A DNA stretch of 51,961 nt. Origin: Macrococcoides epidermidis (GTDB lineage: Bacteria; Bacillota; Bacilli; Staphylococcales; Staphylococcaceae). The translations under genes and the position numbers were made by a program. The notes beneath the pieces are model-generated. The model did not search any database, was not told the DNA's origin, and saw only the letters and a list, made by a program, of their open reading frames with translations. Every line of letters begins with the position of its first letter. The stretch's first letter is position 1. The stretch lies in the NCBI RefSeq assembly GCF_042659445.1, contig NZ_JBHSSR010000008.1; one strand, given 5' to 3'. Below, piece by piece: positions 42,438 to 51,921 of the stretch.

Positions 42438-43280
42438 TTATTCACACCATTCAAACCAGACAATGCGATCCAAACCGTTAATATCCTGAACGACTTGTGG
42501 CGTAATGTGTGGATAAAGTTGCAAGACATATTCTGATATCGCTGCACCTTGTGCATGTCCAATCTCAAAAGCTACAAGTGCATCTGCATTTAATATTTCC
42601 GGCATACGCTCAATCATACGTTTATACAATGCCAAACCATTATCTTCTGCAAACAGAGCGATATGAGGATCATGCAACGCACTTTCATTCATTAACTCCA
42701 GTTCACTTTGTGCGATATACGGTGGGTTACTTACTAAACAGTCTACTCTAATACCTTCAGTAATCAACGGTTCGAGTAAATCGCCTTCCAAAAAGGTGAC
42801 ATTTGCATTAAGTGCTGCTGCATTATTTCGTGCAATATTGAGCGCATCACTTGAAATGTCTATTGCATAAGCTTCAATTTGTGATAGCTCTAATGCAAGT
42901 GTTATTGCAATAGCACCACTGCCTGTACCGATGTCAACAAAAGATTGACGATGTTGCCACTTTTCAATGATGAGTTGAACTAGCTCTTCCGTTTCATTGC
43001 GCGGCACAAGTACATCTTTTGTCACCTTAAACTTGCGGTCATAGAACATTTGAAATCCCGTAATATGTGCTAGCGGTATATGATGCGCTAATTGTTCGAT
43101 ACAAGTTAGATAATGCGTTCGTTCTGCTTCAGTTAGTTGTTTGTTATCCATCAATATGTCCATTTGGGATAAATCAAACAAATCCATCATTAAATATCTC
43201 GCACCGATAATTGGTTCATCATTTTGAGCTAAAAGCGTTTCACCATGCTTTATCAGTTGATGAACATTATAGCACGCCAT
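42438..43280 (-). CDS. prmC: Peptide chain release factor N5-glutamine methyltransferase
   Basis: A 280-aa SAM-dependent methyltransferase that modifies the GGQ glutamine of release factors. SAM motif VDIGTGSGAIAITLAL and the glutamine-binding SNPPYI are intact. Its start lies within the last codons of prfA (two adjacent ATGs at 43283 and 43280), coupling enzyme and substrate synthesis. Confidence 0.97.
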   Translation of the reverse strand: MACYNVHQLIKHGETLLAQNDEPIIGARYLMMDLFDLSQMDILMDNKQLTEAERTHYLTCIEQLAHHIPLAHITGFQMFYDRKFKVTKDVLVPRNETEELVQLIIEKWQHRQSFVDIGTGSGAIAITLALELSQIEAYAIDISSDALNIARNNAAALNANVTFLEGDLLEPLITEGIRVDCLVSNPPYIAQSELELMNESALHDPHIALFAEDNGLALYKRMIERMPEILNADALVAFEIGHAQGAAISEYVLQLYPHITPQVVQDINGLDRIVWFEWCE

Positions 43281-44343
43281 CATTTAATGCTTCTAATTTA
43301 GACGTTTGTTCTGCAATCGTTAACGCATCGATGACTTCACCTAATTTACCTTCTACGATCTGATCTAGCTTTTGAATCGTTAAACCGATACGGTGATCTG
43401 TCACTCGGTTTTGAGGATAGTTGTATGTTCTGATACGTTCAGAACGGTCACCTGTACCTACTGCTGATTTACGTTGTTCAGAATACTTCGCTTGTTCTTC
43501 CTGCAATTTCGCATCAAACACACGCGTTTTAAGTAATTTTAATGCTTTTTCACGGTTTTTAATTTGAGATTTCTCTGAAGACGTTGCCACAATCCCAGTC
43601 GGAATATGCGTAATACGTACTGCTGAGTCAGTCGTGTTAACGTGCTGACCACCAGATCCAGATGAACGGTACGTTTCAATACGTAAATCTTCCTGACGGA
43701 TTTCAATTTCAACATCTTCTACTTCTGGTAATACCGCTACTGTCGCTGTAGACGTATGAATACGTCCACCACTTTCAGTCGTTGGGATACGTTGTACACG
43801 GTGGGCACCATTTTCGAATTTTAACTTACTGTATGCACCTTTACCGATAATAGTGAAACTGATTTCTTTAAATCCACCATGGTCAGCTTCGTTTGTTTCC
43901 ATCACTTCAATCTTCCAGCCTTGTTCTTCTGAGAATCTTGAATACATACGGAATAAGTCTCCGGCAAAGATATTTGCTTCATCTCCACCAGCTGCTCCAC
44001 GAATCTCCATCACTACGTTTTTATCATCCATAGGATCTTTAGGGATCAATAAAAATTTCATCTTTTCTTCTAATACTGGAATCTGCGGTTTTAATTCATT
44101 GATTTCTTCTTTAATCATTTCCTGCTCATCCGCATCACTTGCGTCACCCATCATTTCTAATGCTTCTTCAAGTTGTTGCTTTACTTCTTTATACTCCCTA
44201 AACACTTCAACTGTTTCCTGAAGGTCTGCCTGTTCTTTTGAGTATTCTCTTAATTTATCAGTATCACTTACGATATCTGGATCACTTAACAATTCATTTA
44301 ATTGTTCATAACGTTGTTCTACGATTTCTAACTGATCAAACAT
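43267..44343 (-). CDS. prfA: Peptide chain release factor 1
   Basis: A 358-aa class I release factor for UAA and UAG. The catalytic GGQ sits in SSGSGGQHVNTTDSAVRI. The codon-recognition region lies in the preceding domain, with the RF1-type RIPTTESGGRIHTS segment. Length is standard. It sits between tdk and prmC, which it overlaps by 14-17 bp. Confidence 0.98.
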   Translation of the reverse strand: MFDQLEIVEQRYEQLNELLSDPDIVSDTDKLREYSKEQADLQETVEVFREYKEVKQQLEEALEMMGDASDADEQEMIKEEINELKPQIPVLEEKMKFLLIPKDPMDDKNVVMEIRGAAGGDEANIFAGDLFRMYSRFSEEQGWKIEVMETNEADHGGFKEISFTIIGKGAYSKLKFENGAHRVQRIPTTESGGRIHTSTATVAVLPEVEDVEIEIRQEDLRIETYRSSGSGGQHVNTTDSAVRITHIPTGIVATSSEKSQIKNREKALKLLKTRVFDAKLQEEQAKYSEQRKSAVGTGDRSERIRTYNYPQNRVTDHRIGLTIQKLDQIVEGKLGEVIDALTIAEQTSKLEALNDGVL

Positions 44344-44385
44344 ATATATTTACTCCTTTTTAGTTTATTTAATGTGTTTTATATT

Positions 44386-44961
44386 TTATTTCGGAACAAT
44401 ATGATGCTCACGACATCTCGGTTCATAGCTTTCTTTTGCGCCCACCAAAATAATCGGATCATCAAAGCGTGCCGGCTCACCGTCAATAAGACGCTGTGTT
44501 CTTGAACTAGGGGCACCACATACACTACAAACTGCCTGCAATTTCGTAACATGTTCAGCAACTGCCATAATTTCAGGTACAGGTTCGAAAGGTACACCTC
44601 TGAAGTCCATATCTAAACCGGCAGTAATCACACGATAGCCTTCTTCCGCAAGCTGTGTTGCTACACCGACGATATCATTATCAAAAAACTGAATTTCATC
44701 TATCGCAATAATATCATGGTCTTCCTGCACATGTTCCATAATTTCTGACGAGTGTGAGACATTAACCGCTTCAACTTTGTTGCCATTATGAGAGACGACT
44801 TCTAAATCGCTATATCTGTCGTCGATGGATGGTTTAAAGACGATGACACGCTGCTTCGCAAAAAGTCCGCGACGCACACGACGAATCAATTCTTCACTTT
44901 TCCCGCTAAACATACTACCTGTAATACACTCTATCCAACCCGAATGATACTGCTCATACAT
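44386..44961 (-). CDS. tdk: Thymidine kinase
   Basis: A 191-aa type II thymidine kinase for deoxythymidine salvage. P-loop ITGSMFSGKSEELIRRV, DEIQFFD and the zinc-binding CSVCG...CREHH residues are present. The ATG at 44961 matches the S. aureus start MYExYHSGW, 8 bp after AAGGTGG; a GTG four codons upstream overlaps the site. Confidence 0.97.
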   Translation of the reverse strand: MYEQYHSGWIECITGSMFSGKSEELIRRVRRGLFAKQRVIVFKPSIDDRYSDLEVVSHNGNKVEAVNVSHSSEIMEHVQEDHDIIAIDEIQFFDNDIVGVATQLAEEGYRVITAGLDMDFRGVPFEPVPEIMAVAEHVTKLQAVCSVCGAPSSRTQRLIDGEPARFDDPIILVGAKESYEPRCREHHIVPK

Positions 44962-45052
44962 CTTGAATGCCACCTTTTTAAGTCATAATCGCTTTATTAT
45001 ATCATAATTCAATCCTATATTACATTGTGATTTATAACTCATGTTCAACATT

Positions 45053-45086
45053 AAAAAAACTCCTACACCAAAAGGTATAAGAGTTT
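45053..45086 (-). terminator. Terminator of rho-rpmE2
   Basis: AAACTCTTATACC and GGTGTAGGAGTTT pair with wobble around TTTT, followed by a T run on the minus strand, shortly after rpmE2. Confidence 0.85.
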
Positions 45087-45098
45087 AAGGCTTCAGTA

Positions 45099-45353
45099 TT
45101 AGTTGTTTGACTTAAGACCGAATTTTTTGTTGAAACGTTCAACACGTCCATCCGCAGATGCGAATTTTTGACGGCCTGTGTAGAATGGGTGAGAATCAGA
45201 AGAAATATCCAAACGGATTACTGGGTACTCGTTACCATCTTCCCAAGTCATTGTTTCGTTTGATTTACGTGTAGATCCACTTAAGAATTTGTAGTCTGTA
45301 GTAGAATCTAAAAAGATTACTTTTTGGTAATCTGGGTGAATTCCTGGTTTCAT
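45099..45353 (-). CDS. rpmE2: 50S ribosomal protein L31 type B
   Basis: An 84-aa L31 without the zinc-binding CxxC of type A, so it is the zinc-independent form. It begins MKPGIHPDYQKVIFLDST and contains SDSHPFYTGRQKF and the C-terminal VERFNKKFG. AAAGGAG lies close upstream. The 115-bp leader after rho shows no recognised regulatory RNA. Confidence 0.97.
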   Translation of the reverse strand: MKPGIHPDYQKVIFLDSTTDYKFLSGSTRKSNETMTWEDGNEYPVIRLDISSDSHPFYTGRQKFASADGRVERFNKKFGLKSNN

Positions 45354-45469
45354 AATTGTTTTCAGCTCCTTTGCCCTGAACCATCTGGAACAGAGTTATT
45401 TCGTGAAATATTTTCACGTCAATACTTACATATTATATACGTTTCGCTATAAAAAAGCAAGGTTAATTT

Positions 45470-46798
45470 TTAAATGATTGGTTTACCTGACTTCGCACTT
45501 TCAACCATGCGTTCACCGAGTTGTTTAAAGAAATCTTCATTTGATTCACTTTGTTTTAGACGGCGTAAAAAACGCTCTGTAAAATCATTGCTATCCGTAA
45601 ATAAATTTCTCAGCTGCCAAACCATTTCTAATTCTTTCTTATCAAGTAATAATTCCTCTTTACGCGTTGAACTTCTGCGGATATCAATGGCCGGATAAAC
45701 ACGCTTTTCAGCAAGCTTTCTATCTAACGTAAGCTCCATGTTTCCTGTCCCTTTGAACTCTTCATAGATCATATCATCCATACGTGAACCTGTTTCAACA
45801 AGCGCCGTAGATAGAATCGTCAAACTTCCGCCTGCTTCAATGTTACGCGCTGCTCCGAAAAATGCTTTCGGACGATGTAGACTGGCAGGATCTAATCCAC
45901 CTGATAATGTACGACCACTCGGTGGTACTACTAAGTTATAAGCACGTGCCAGTCGCGTAATCGAATCCATTAAGATAATAACGTCTTCACCAATCTCAAC
46001 AAGACGTTTCGCACGCTCTAATAATAGTTCAGCAACTTTTACGTGATGTTCTGGTGGTTCATCAAATGTTGAATGTACGACTTCTGCTGCTTCTACTGAA
46101 CGCTCAAGATCCGTTACTTCTTCAGGACGTTCACCAACCAGTAGGATAAACAATTTCGCTTCCGGATGATTGACACAGATTGCATTTGCGATTTCTTTCA
46201 GCAATGACGTTTTCCCTGCTTTAGGAGGTGCTACAATCATCCCACGTTGCCCAAATCCAATCGGTGTCACTAAGTCCATGATACGCGTTGAATATGCTGT
46301 CTTCGTTGTTTCAAGACGAATTCTTGTATCCGGATAAAGTGGTGTTAATGCCTGGAAGTGAGGACGCTTCTTAACTTCTTCAGCATTTTGATCATTAACA
46401 AAGTCCACTTGTAATAATCCATAATATTTCTCATTTTCTTTTGGTTTACGAACTTTCCCGGTAACTTTATCACCTTTTTTAATTTCAAAACGACGAATCT
46501 GACTCGCAGAGATGTAAATGTCTTTCTCACCTTTTGAATAGTTAACCGTTCTTAAAAATCCATATCCATCTGGCTGTATATCATCTAATATACCTTCCAT
46601 ATAGTAGTTGCCGTCTTTTTCCATCTGTTTCTCCATGATGGCCAGCACTAATTCTTTTTTATTTAATTTACTATAATTAACAAGACCTAGTTCTTTCGCT
46701 TTCGCTGTTAATGCTTTTGTTGTGTGATTTTTATATAATTCGTGAAAAGACTCATACTGAGGGCTTGTTCTCACTTTTTCTACCATTTCTACACCCAT
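45470..46798 (-). CDS. rho: Transcription termination factor Rho
   Basis: A 442-aa hexameric RNA helicase. N-terminal helical domain, cold-shock RNA-binding domain (GYGFLRTVNYSKGEKDIYIS), Walker A APPKAGKTSLLKEIANAI, Walker B VIILMDSITRLARAYN and the Q/R loops are present. The first ATG lacks a clear ribosome site; the ATG four codons on, after GGGTG, is an alternative start. It reads into rpmE2. Confidence 0.96.
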   Translation of the reverse strand: MGVEMVEKVRTSPQYESFHELYKNHTTKALTAKAKELGLVNYSKLNKKELVLAIMEKQMEKDGNYYMEGILDDIQPDGYGFLRTVNYSKGEKDIYISASQIRRFEIKKGDKVTGKVRKPKENEKYYGLLQVDFVNDQNAEEVKKRPHFQALTPLYPDTRIRLETTKTAYSTRIMDLVTPIGFGQRGMIVAPPKAGKTSLLKEIANAICVNHPEAKLFILLVGERPEEVTDLERSVEAAEVVHSTFDEPPEHHVKVAELLLERAKRLVEIGEDVIILMDSITRLARAYNLVVPPSGRTLSGGLDPASLHRPKAFFGAARNIEAGGSLTILSTALVETGSRMDDMIYEEFKGTGNMELTLDRKLAEKRVYPAIDIRRSSTRKEELLLDKKELEMVWQLRNLFTDSNDFTERFLRRLKQSESNEDFFKQLGERMVESAKSGKPII

Positions 46799-46910
46799 TT
46801 CTATATTAATTTATCGTTAAAGCTCTATACATTCGTTTTGGAAAATTCAAAAAGAAAAAGAGGAAGTTTCAAGAGGAATATCATTAGATAGTTTAGCATG
46901 TTTTGATAAA

Positions 46911-46942
46911 AAGAAAAAGCTCGAGCGTCTGCTCAAGCTTTC
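46911..46942 (-). terminator. Terminator of glpX
   Basis: AAAGCTTGAGC and GCTCGAGCTTTT pair with one mismatch around AGAC, followed by TTTTC on the minus strand, close after the glpX stop. Confidence 0.85.
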
Positions 46943-46950
46943 AATTATGA

Positions 46951-47928
46951 TTAAATAGTATCTTCATGGTTGATTGTTAAGCCTGGTTTCTTCTCTAAAC
47001 TATGGCGACCTTGTACGAAACGTACCGTACCTGATTTTGCACGCATTACTAAAGAATGTGTTTCAGCATATCCACCTTTGAACTGAACACCCTTCATTAA
47101 TTCACCGTCAGTTACTGCTGTAGCAGCAAAGATTGCATCGTCACCTTTTACCATATCATCCAATTGTAATACAGTGTTTGGCTCGATTCCCATCTTGCGG
47201 CAACGCTCTTCTTGTTCTGCATCTTCCGGTAAAAGAATACCTTGGAAGTCGCCACCTAAAGCTTTAATACCCACAGCAGCGATAACGCCTTCAGGAGCAC
47301 CACCTGAACCGAATAAAATATCAACACCCGTAAAATCAAACGCTGTATTAATCGCACCTGCAACGTCTCCGTGTTCGATTAACTTAATGCGCGCACCCGC
47401 TTCACGGATTTCTCTAATGATACCTGCATGGCGCTCACGATTTAATAATGTTGCTGTAACATCAGAAATATCTTTTCCTTTCGCTTTTGCCACTGCATGT
47501 AAATTTTCCGTTACTGATTTAGAAATATCAACTACACCTACACAGTCAGGACCAACTGCAATTTTCTCCATATACATATCCGGTGCATGAAGTAACGTTC
47601 CTCTATCACCAACAGCAAGTACTGTCATTGCATTCCATGAACCTTCAGCAACAAGCGTTGTTCCTTCTAATGGATCTACCGCGATATCAATTTGAGGACC
47701 TTCTTTTGTTCCTAGTTCTTCACCGATATATAACATTGGTGCTTCATCCATTTCACCTTCACCAATAACTACAACACCGTCCATCGGAATTGTATCAAAT
47801 ACTTCGCGCATTGCTGTTGTTGCTGCGTCGTCCGCTTCGTTCTTTAAACCTTTACCAACCCAACGCGCACTTTTAAGCGCTGCTGCTTCTGTAACTCTGA
47901 CTAATTCCATTGACAAACTACGTTCCAT
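46951..47928 (-). CDS. glpX: Fructose-1,6-bisphosphatase class II
   Basis: A 325-aa GlpX-type gluconeogenic phosphatase. Metal and substrate motifs GEGEMDEAPML, DIAVDPLEGTTLVAEG and LFGSGGAPEGVIAAVG are intact. The open frame extends 46 codons upstream, but GGAG lies 7 bp before the ATG at 47928, and the extension crosses the terminator of the HxlR gene, so it is not coding. With fba nearby, it serves hexose synthesis. Confidence 0.96.
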   Translation of the reverse strand: MERSLSMELVRVTEAAALKSARWVGKGLKNEADDAATTAMREVFDTIPMDGVVVIGEGEMDEAPMLYIGEELGTKEGPQIDIAVDPLEGTTLVAEGSWNAMTVLAVGDRGTLLHAPDMYMEKIAVGPDCVGVVDISKSVTENLHAVAKAKGKDISDVTATLLNRERHAGIIREIREAGARIKLIEHGDVAGAINTAFDFTGVDILFGSGGAPEGVIAAVGIKALGGDFQGILLPEDAEQEERCRKMGIEPNTVLQLDDMVKGDDAIFAATAVTDGELMKGVQFKGGYAETHSLVMRAKSGTVRFVQGRHSLEKKPGLTINHEDTI

Positions 47929-48035
47929 AAACATTCTCCTCTGCATTAGATATGTAACATCGTTAATAGTATAACACATTCCATCATTATGAGTACCATT
48001 AGTTATCAAATGATGCTTATTTTTATAAAGACAAA

Positions 48036-48074
48036 ATAAAAAGCCTACTTGCTGGCTATTCAGCAAGTAAGCTT
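48036..48074 (-). terminator. Terminator of the HxlR-family gene
   Basis: AAGCTTACTTGCTG and CCAGCAAGTAGGCTT pair around a short loop, followed by TTTTATT on the minus strand, just after the hxlR stop. Confidence 0.88.
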
Positions 48075-48078
48075 CTTA

Positions 48079-48408
48079 TTATGCTTGTTTTTCGTCTAGT
48101 TCTAAGTGCTCTTGTGCCCATGCTTCAATCGGATGCATTGCTTCAGATAAGGCATAACCTTTATCTGTTAATACATATTTAATTGAAAGAGGGGTTGTAG
48201 AAACGACTTTCTTTTCAACAAGACCCCATTCAGCTAATTCACTCAATTTCAAACTTAATGCACGTGGCGTAATTGATTTTAAGTCACGTTTCATATCAGA
48301 AAAATGTGCCGAGCGATCTTCTGAACGCGATAAATAGTTTATAAGTAGGCCATTCCAACTGCGACCAAGAATCTTAAACGTCTCTTCTAAATACGGACAT
48401 ACTTCCAT
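48079..48408 (-). CDS. HxlR/DUF24-family winged-helix regulator
   Basis: A 109-aa winged-helix transcription factor. It starts MEVCPYLEETFKILGRSWNG with Cys4 at the position that senses oxidants or quinones in relatives such as YodB, HypR and QsrR. The recognition helix region is ITPRALSLKLSELAEWGLVE. AGAGG lies 8 bp before the ATG at 48408. It stands alone between murZ and glpX; its target is not adjacent except possibly its own promoter. Confidence 0.88.
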   Translation of the reverse strand: MEVCPYLEETFKILGRSWNGLLINYLSRSEDRSAHFSDMKRDLKSITPRALSLKLSELAEWGLVEKKVVSTTPLSIKYVLTDKGYALSEAMHPIEAWAQEHLELDEKQA

Positions 48409-48431
48409 ATGACTCACCTCTTTATATTACT

Positions 48432-48460
48432 ATTGTACACCGATATAAAAAATATATCAA
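48432..48460 (-). promoter_or_regulatory. Promoter and putative operator of the HxlR-family gene
   Basis: TTGATA, a 17-bp spacer, then TACAAT on the minus strand, about 25 bp before the start. A palindrome GATATA-N5-TATATC (48442-48458) lies between and over the -35, well placed for autorepression by the dimeric regulator. Confidence 0.65.
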
Positions 48461-48497
48461 ATATATTATATATATAATGTATTTGTTACTGCTTAAG

Positions 48498-48523
48498 AAA
48501 AAAAACGGCATTATCGCCGTTTT
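48498..48523 (-). terminator. Terminator of murZ
   Basis: AAACGGCG and TGCCGTTT form a compact hairpin, followed by eight T on the minus strand, 14 bp after the murZ stop. Confidence 0.9.
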
Positions 48524-48536
48524 AGGAAATTAATTA

Positions 48537-49793
48537 TTAGATCTCTTCTCTCCAGATATCTGCGCCCAGTGTCTTTAACTTCTCAACAATACCGCTATAT
48601 CCACGGTCAATATGTCTAACATTATAAACCGTCGTAATACCTTCAGCAGCAAGACCTGCTATAACCAGACATGCACCTGCACGTAAATCACTTGCAGCAA
48701 CTTCTGCGCCTGATAGTTGAGATGGTTTAACAATTGCAGTTCCACCAGACTCAGTAATATCCCCGTTCATACGTGACAATTCATCAACGTGTTTGAATCT
48801 TGCTGGATAGATTGTATCTGTTATCGTACTTTGACCATCTGCCATAAATAATAATGGTGTAAATGGTTGTTGTAAGTCAGTTGCAAATCCTGGATAAACA
48901 TTTGTCGTAATTGTTACCGGGTTATACTTTTCTGGTTTAGAAATTAATGCTTTATCTTCACCAATCTGAACATTAACACCCATCTCTATCAGCTTAGCTG
49001 TTAATGGTTCCATGTGTAATGGGATGATATTTTCAATTAACACTTCTTCACCCATCATTGCAGCAGCACACATATATGTACCCGCTTCAATTCTATCAGG
49101 AATAATTGTGTGTGAAGTACCATGAAGTGATGCTACACCTTCAATTTTTAAAGTATCCGTACCTGCGCCACGAATTTTGGCACCCATGTTATTTAAAAGT
49201 GTTGCAACATCAACGATTTCAGGTTCTTTTGCAGCATTTTCAATGACTGTTTTACCTTTAGCCATCGAAGCAGCAAGCATAATATTGATTGTTGCGCCAA
49301 CAGATACAACATCCAGGAAGATTTTCGCACCTTTTAATTCTTTAGCTTCAAGGTACATACCACCAGCTTCATTCGTAACAGTAGCACCTAACGCTTCGAA
49401 ACCTTTAATGTGCTGATCAATCGGACGTGGTCCTAATGGGCAACCACCAGGTAAACCAATCACACATTTTTTAAACTTTCCAAGCATTGCACCCATCATA
49501 TAATATGAAGCACGTAATGATTGAACTTTATGATTAGGAAGTGGCATGTTAACAGCGTTTGAAGGATCTACTGTTAAGCGGTCACCATCTAAAGTTGTCG
49601 TTATATTCAAATCTTCTAATAAACTCATTAATGTCACAACGTCTGAAATTTCTGGTAGACCTTCTAAAGTAACAGGGCTACTTGCCATTAAAGTTGCCGG
49701 AATTAAAGCAACTGCGCTATTTTTAGCACCACTGATTTGAACTGATCCTTTAAGAGGATTGCCGCCTCTTATTTTAATTACTTCTTCTGACAT
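48537..49793 (-). CDS. murZ: UDP-GlcNAc 1-carboxyvinyltransferase 2 (MurZ)
   Basis: A 418-aa second MurA-type enzyme. The catalytic loop GLPGGCPLGPRP places Cys118. VQISGAKNSAVALIPA carries the substrate residues, and SLRASYYMMGAML is MurZ-like. Its place between fba and glpX-rho matches MurZ (MurAB) of B. subtilis and S. aureus; murA at 27901-29184 is the main form. AAAGGAG precedes the ATG. Confidence 0.96.
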   Translation of the reverse strand: MSEEVIKIRGGNPLKGSVQISGAKNSAVALIPATLMASSPVTLEGLPEISDVVTLMSLLEDLNITTTLDGDRLTVDPSNAVNMPLPNHKVQSLRASYYMMGAMLGKFKKCVIGLPGGCPLGPRPIDQHIKGFEALGATVTNEAGGMYLEAKELKGAKIFLDVVSVGATINIMLAASMAKGKTVIENAAKEPEIVDVATLLNNMGAKIRGAGTDTLKIEGVASLHGTSHTIIPDRIEAGTYMCAAAMMGEEVLIENIIPLHMEPLTAKLIEMGVNVQIGEDKALISKPEKYNPVTITTNVYPGFATDLQQPFTPLLFMADGQSTITDTIYPARFKHVDELSRMNGDITESGGTAIVKPSQLSGAEVAASDLRAGACLVIAGLAAEGITTVYNVRHIDRGYSGIVEKLKTLGADIWREEI

Positions 49794-49930
49794 AATTGTA
49801 CTCCTTTAACTTTTATCACACACATTTATCTTATTATTGTTGATTATTTTTATTATAAACTAATTCATTTTAGTAATGCAAAACAAAAAGCATGAAGTTC
49901 AATATAATCTAAAGGGTAAAATTAGTCAAG

Positions 49931-49963
49931 AAAAAAAGACTGATATGACATGCATATCAGTCT
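49931..49963 (-). terminator. Terminator of fba
   Basis: AGACTGATATG and CATATCAGTCT pair around a 5-nt loop, followed by seven T on the minus strand, 18 bp after the fba stop. Confidence 0.92.
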
Positions 49964-49980
49964 AAAGTATGAAATAAAAT

Positions 49981-50838
49981 TTAAGCTTTGTTAGAAGTAC
50001 CAAATTCTTTAATTTTACCGATTACTGTTGCTTTAATTGCTTCACGTGCTGGTCCTAAATATTTACGTGGATCATATACGTTTGCATCATTATTTAATGT
50101 ATCACGAACAGCTTTAGCTGAAGCGATTTGGTTTTCAGTGTTTACGTTAATTTTAGCAGTACCTAAAGAAATTGAACGCTCGATATCTTTCGTTGGGATA
50201 CCAGTACCACCGTGTAAAACTAATGGTAAACCAGTTGCTTTACCAATTTCTTCCATTTCTTTGAAACCTAAGTTTGGCTCACCCTTGTAAGGACCGTGTA
50301 CTGAACCTAATGCAGGTGCTAAGCAGTCAATACCCGTTTTCTCAACTAATTCCTGACATTCTTTAGCATCAGCATATACAACACCGTCAGAAACTACATC
50401 GTCTTCTTGTCCGCCAACGCGTCCTAATTCTGCTTCAACTGAAACGCCTTTAGCGTGGGCATATTCAACTACTTTACTTGTGATTTCAACGTTTTCTTCG
50501 AATGAATGATGAGAAGCATCAATCATAACAGAAGTAAATCCAGCATCAATCGCAGCTTTACAGTTTTCAAAACTTGAACCGTGGTCTAAATGGATTGCTA
50601 CAGGTACTGTAATTTCCATATCTTTCATTAAACCTTCAACCATTTTTACTACTGTGTAGAAACCACCCATATATTTAGCTGCACCTTCAGAAACACCTAA
50701 AATAACCGGTGCATTTTCTTCTTGAGAAGCACCTAAGATTGCTTGAGTGAATTCAAGGTTGTTAAGGTTGTATTGACCAACAGCATAACCACCTTCTTTT
50801 GCTTTGATTAACATTTCTTTCATAGAAACTAATGGCAT
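49981..50838 (-). CDS. fba: Fructose-bisphosphate aldolase class II
   Basis: A 285-aa zinc-dependent aldolase of glycolysis and gluconeogenesis. The catalytic Asp85 and zinc His86 lie in VAIHLDHGSSF. The second metal region is APALGSVHGPYKGEP, with phosphate binding at LVLHGGTGIP and AKINVNTENQIA. AAGGAGG precedes the ATG. A palindrome GTGCTTAAGCAC (50859-50870) lies in the leader, downstream of a TGCAAA-N16-TATACT promoter. Confidence 0.97.
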   Translation of the reverse strand: MPLVSMKEMLIKAKEGGYAVGQYNLNNLEFTQAILGASQEENAPVILGVSEGAAKYMGGFYTVVKMVEGLMKDMEITVPVAIHLDHGSSFENCKAAIDAGFTSVMIDASHHSFEENVEITSKVVEYAHAKGVSVEAELGRVGGQEDDVVSDGVVYADAKECQELVEKTGIDCLAPALGSVHGPYKGEPNLGFKEMEEIGKATGLPLVLHGGTGIPTKDIERSISLGTAKINVNTENQIASAKAVRDTLNNDANVYDPRKYLGPAREAIKATVIGKIKEFGTSNKA

Positions 50839-50885
50839 GGATAAAATCCTCCTTGTTTGTGCTTAAGCACTATTTTTATAAGGTA

Positions 50886-50913
50886 AGTATAGCACTTCGT
50901 TATCTGATTTGCA
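50886..50913 (-). promoter_or_regulatory. Promoter of fba
   Basis: TGCAAA, a 16-bp spacer, then TATACT on the minus strand. The 12-bp perfect palindrome at 50859-50870 follows the expected start and could be an operator. Confidence 0.55.
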
Positions 50914-50929
50914 TGCGTTAAGGGTCGTT

Positions 50930-51277
50930 TCATGAAAACTTTTCAGCGATTTTCACAACTTCGTCAATTGTAAACGGCTTCATTAAGACACCTGTTGCGC
51001 CAGTCTGCTTAATTGACCGGATTTCTTCGTCTGTCTGGAAAGCTGAAATGAGATAAACAGGAACATCCGAGAATGCTCTCAGCTGACTTAGCGTTTCCTC
51101 ACCCGACATGACCGGCATTTTTCTATCTAAAAATACGAGATCATAATCATTTGATTTGATTAATTCTAAGCCTATTTTTCCATTTTCGGCAATTTCAGTA
51201 TCATACCCTTTCATTTTAAATATTTCCTGAAAAAGCAGTCTTATATTAGGTTCATCGTCAATTACTAATATTTTCAT
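50930..51277 (-). CDS. Spo0F-like single-domain response regulator
   Basis: A 115-aa receiver without an output domain. Acid pocket Asp7/Asp8 (LVIDDEPN), phosphoacceptor Asp51 (LVFLDRKMPVMSG), switch Ser78 (LISA) and Lys100 (MKPF) are present. It lies where spo0F sits in B. subtilis, next to fba and ywjG; staphylococci keep this gene although they do not sporulate, and its partner kinase is unknown. I use the ATG at 51277 after GGAG; seven more codons upstream are open. Confidence 0.9.
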   Translation of the reverse strand: MKILVIDDEPNIRLLFQEIFKMKGYDTEIAENGKIGLELIKSNDYDLVFLDRKMPVMSGEETLSQLRAFSDVPVYLISAFQTDEEIRSIKQTGATGVLMKPFTIDEVVKIAEKFS

Positions 51278-51342
51278 TTCATGTTTTCTCCATTTCATTT
51301 ATGATATGATAAGTGTTAAGAATTTCAGAAAGAAGGTTTACC

Positions 51343-51837
51343 ATGCTTAAAATATTTAATACGCAACTTAATGGTATCTTTAAAAAAATAGATATGCAAG
51401 AAGCTGAGCTGGATATAGCCGGAAGACTACTTGCACAAGCCGTTGTCGGAGAAGGTAAAATATACATTAAAGGATTTGGCGACTTAAAGTTTTTCGAGGA
51501 ATTTGCTGCAAATAGCAAAGAAAATTTATTCGATGCTGCAGTCTACATTTCTGATGCGTTAGTTGATGGAACAGATCGCATTCTCGTAATGAGCGATGCG
51601 TATGATGAAAGTACCGCTGAGTTTGTTGATAGTCTGGAAGCGCGAGATATCGACTACGTATTAGTATGTAATAAACACAAAGATATTCGATCGATGAATT
51701 TTATCGATTTGAGTACACCACGTGCGCTGGTACCTACTGAAGATTTCAGTCGTATTATCACGCCGCATATGATGGCGATGAATTACATCTACTATGCGAT
51801 CTACAACGTGATGCATGAGATGCTGGTGGAGGAATAG
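51343..51837 (+). CDS. ywjG: DUF2529 protein (YwjG-like)
   Basis: A 164-aa protein of the DUF2529 family with a probable SIS-like fold (KIYIKGFGDLKFFEEFA, DRILVMSDAYDES). B. subtilis ywjG occupies the same place beside spo0F, and its role is unknown. AGAAGG lies 6 bp before the ATG at 51343; the frame opens ten codons earlier across that site. It is divergent from the receiver gene with only 65 bp between. Confidence 0.83.
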   Translation: MLKIFNTQLNGIFKKIDMQEAELDIAGRLLAQAVVGEGKIYIKGFGDLKFFEEFAANSKENLFDAAVYISDALVDGTDRILVMSDAYDESTAEFVDSLEARDIDYVLVCNKHKDIRSMNFIDLSTPRALVPTEDFSRIITPHMMAMNYIYYAIYNVMHEMLVEE

Positions 51838-51851
51838 GAATAGCGTGATGA

Positions 51852-51890
51852 AACAAGTCTGATATATTGCGAATATCGGACTTGTTTTCT
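51852..51890 (+). terminator. Terminator of ywjG (first of a tandem pair)
   Basis: AACAAGTC, one mismatch, GATAT pairs with ATATC, G, GACTTGTT around a 7-nt loop, then TTTTCTT, 14 bp after the ywjG stop. Its right arm and tail are repeated at 51938-51956. Confidence 0.88.
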
Positions 51891-51921
51891 TATTGTGTGC
51901 TGCGATTTCGACGTGCGTCTT

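Noticed and set aside
45354..45469. Possible regulatory RNA in the rpmE2 leader
   Set aside because: I looked for an L31 or zinc-type leader and found only a short weak hairpin (CGTGAAAATA-type) with no recognised class.
47929..48066. 46-codon N-terminal extension of glpX
   Set aside because: It runs through the HxlR-gene terminator and has no ribosome site; the internal ATG with GGAG matches the family start.
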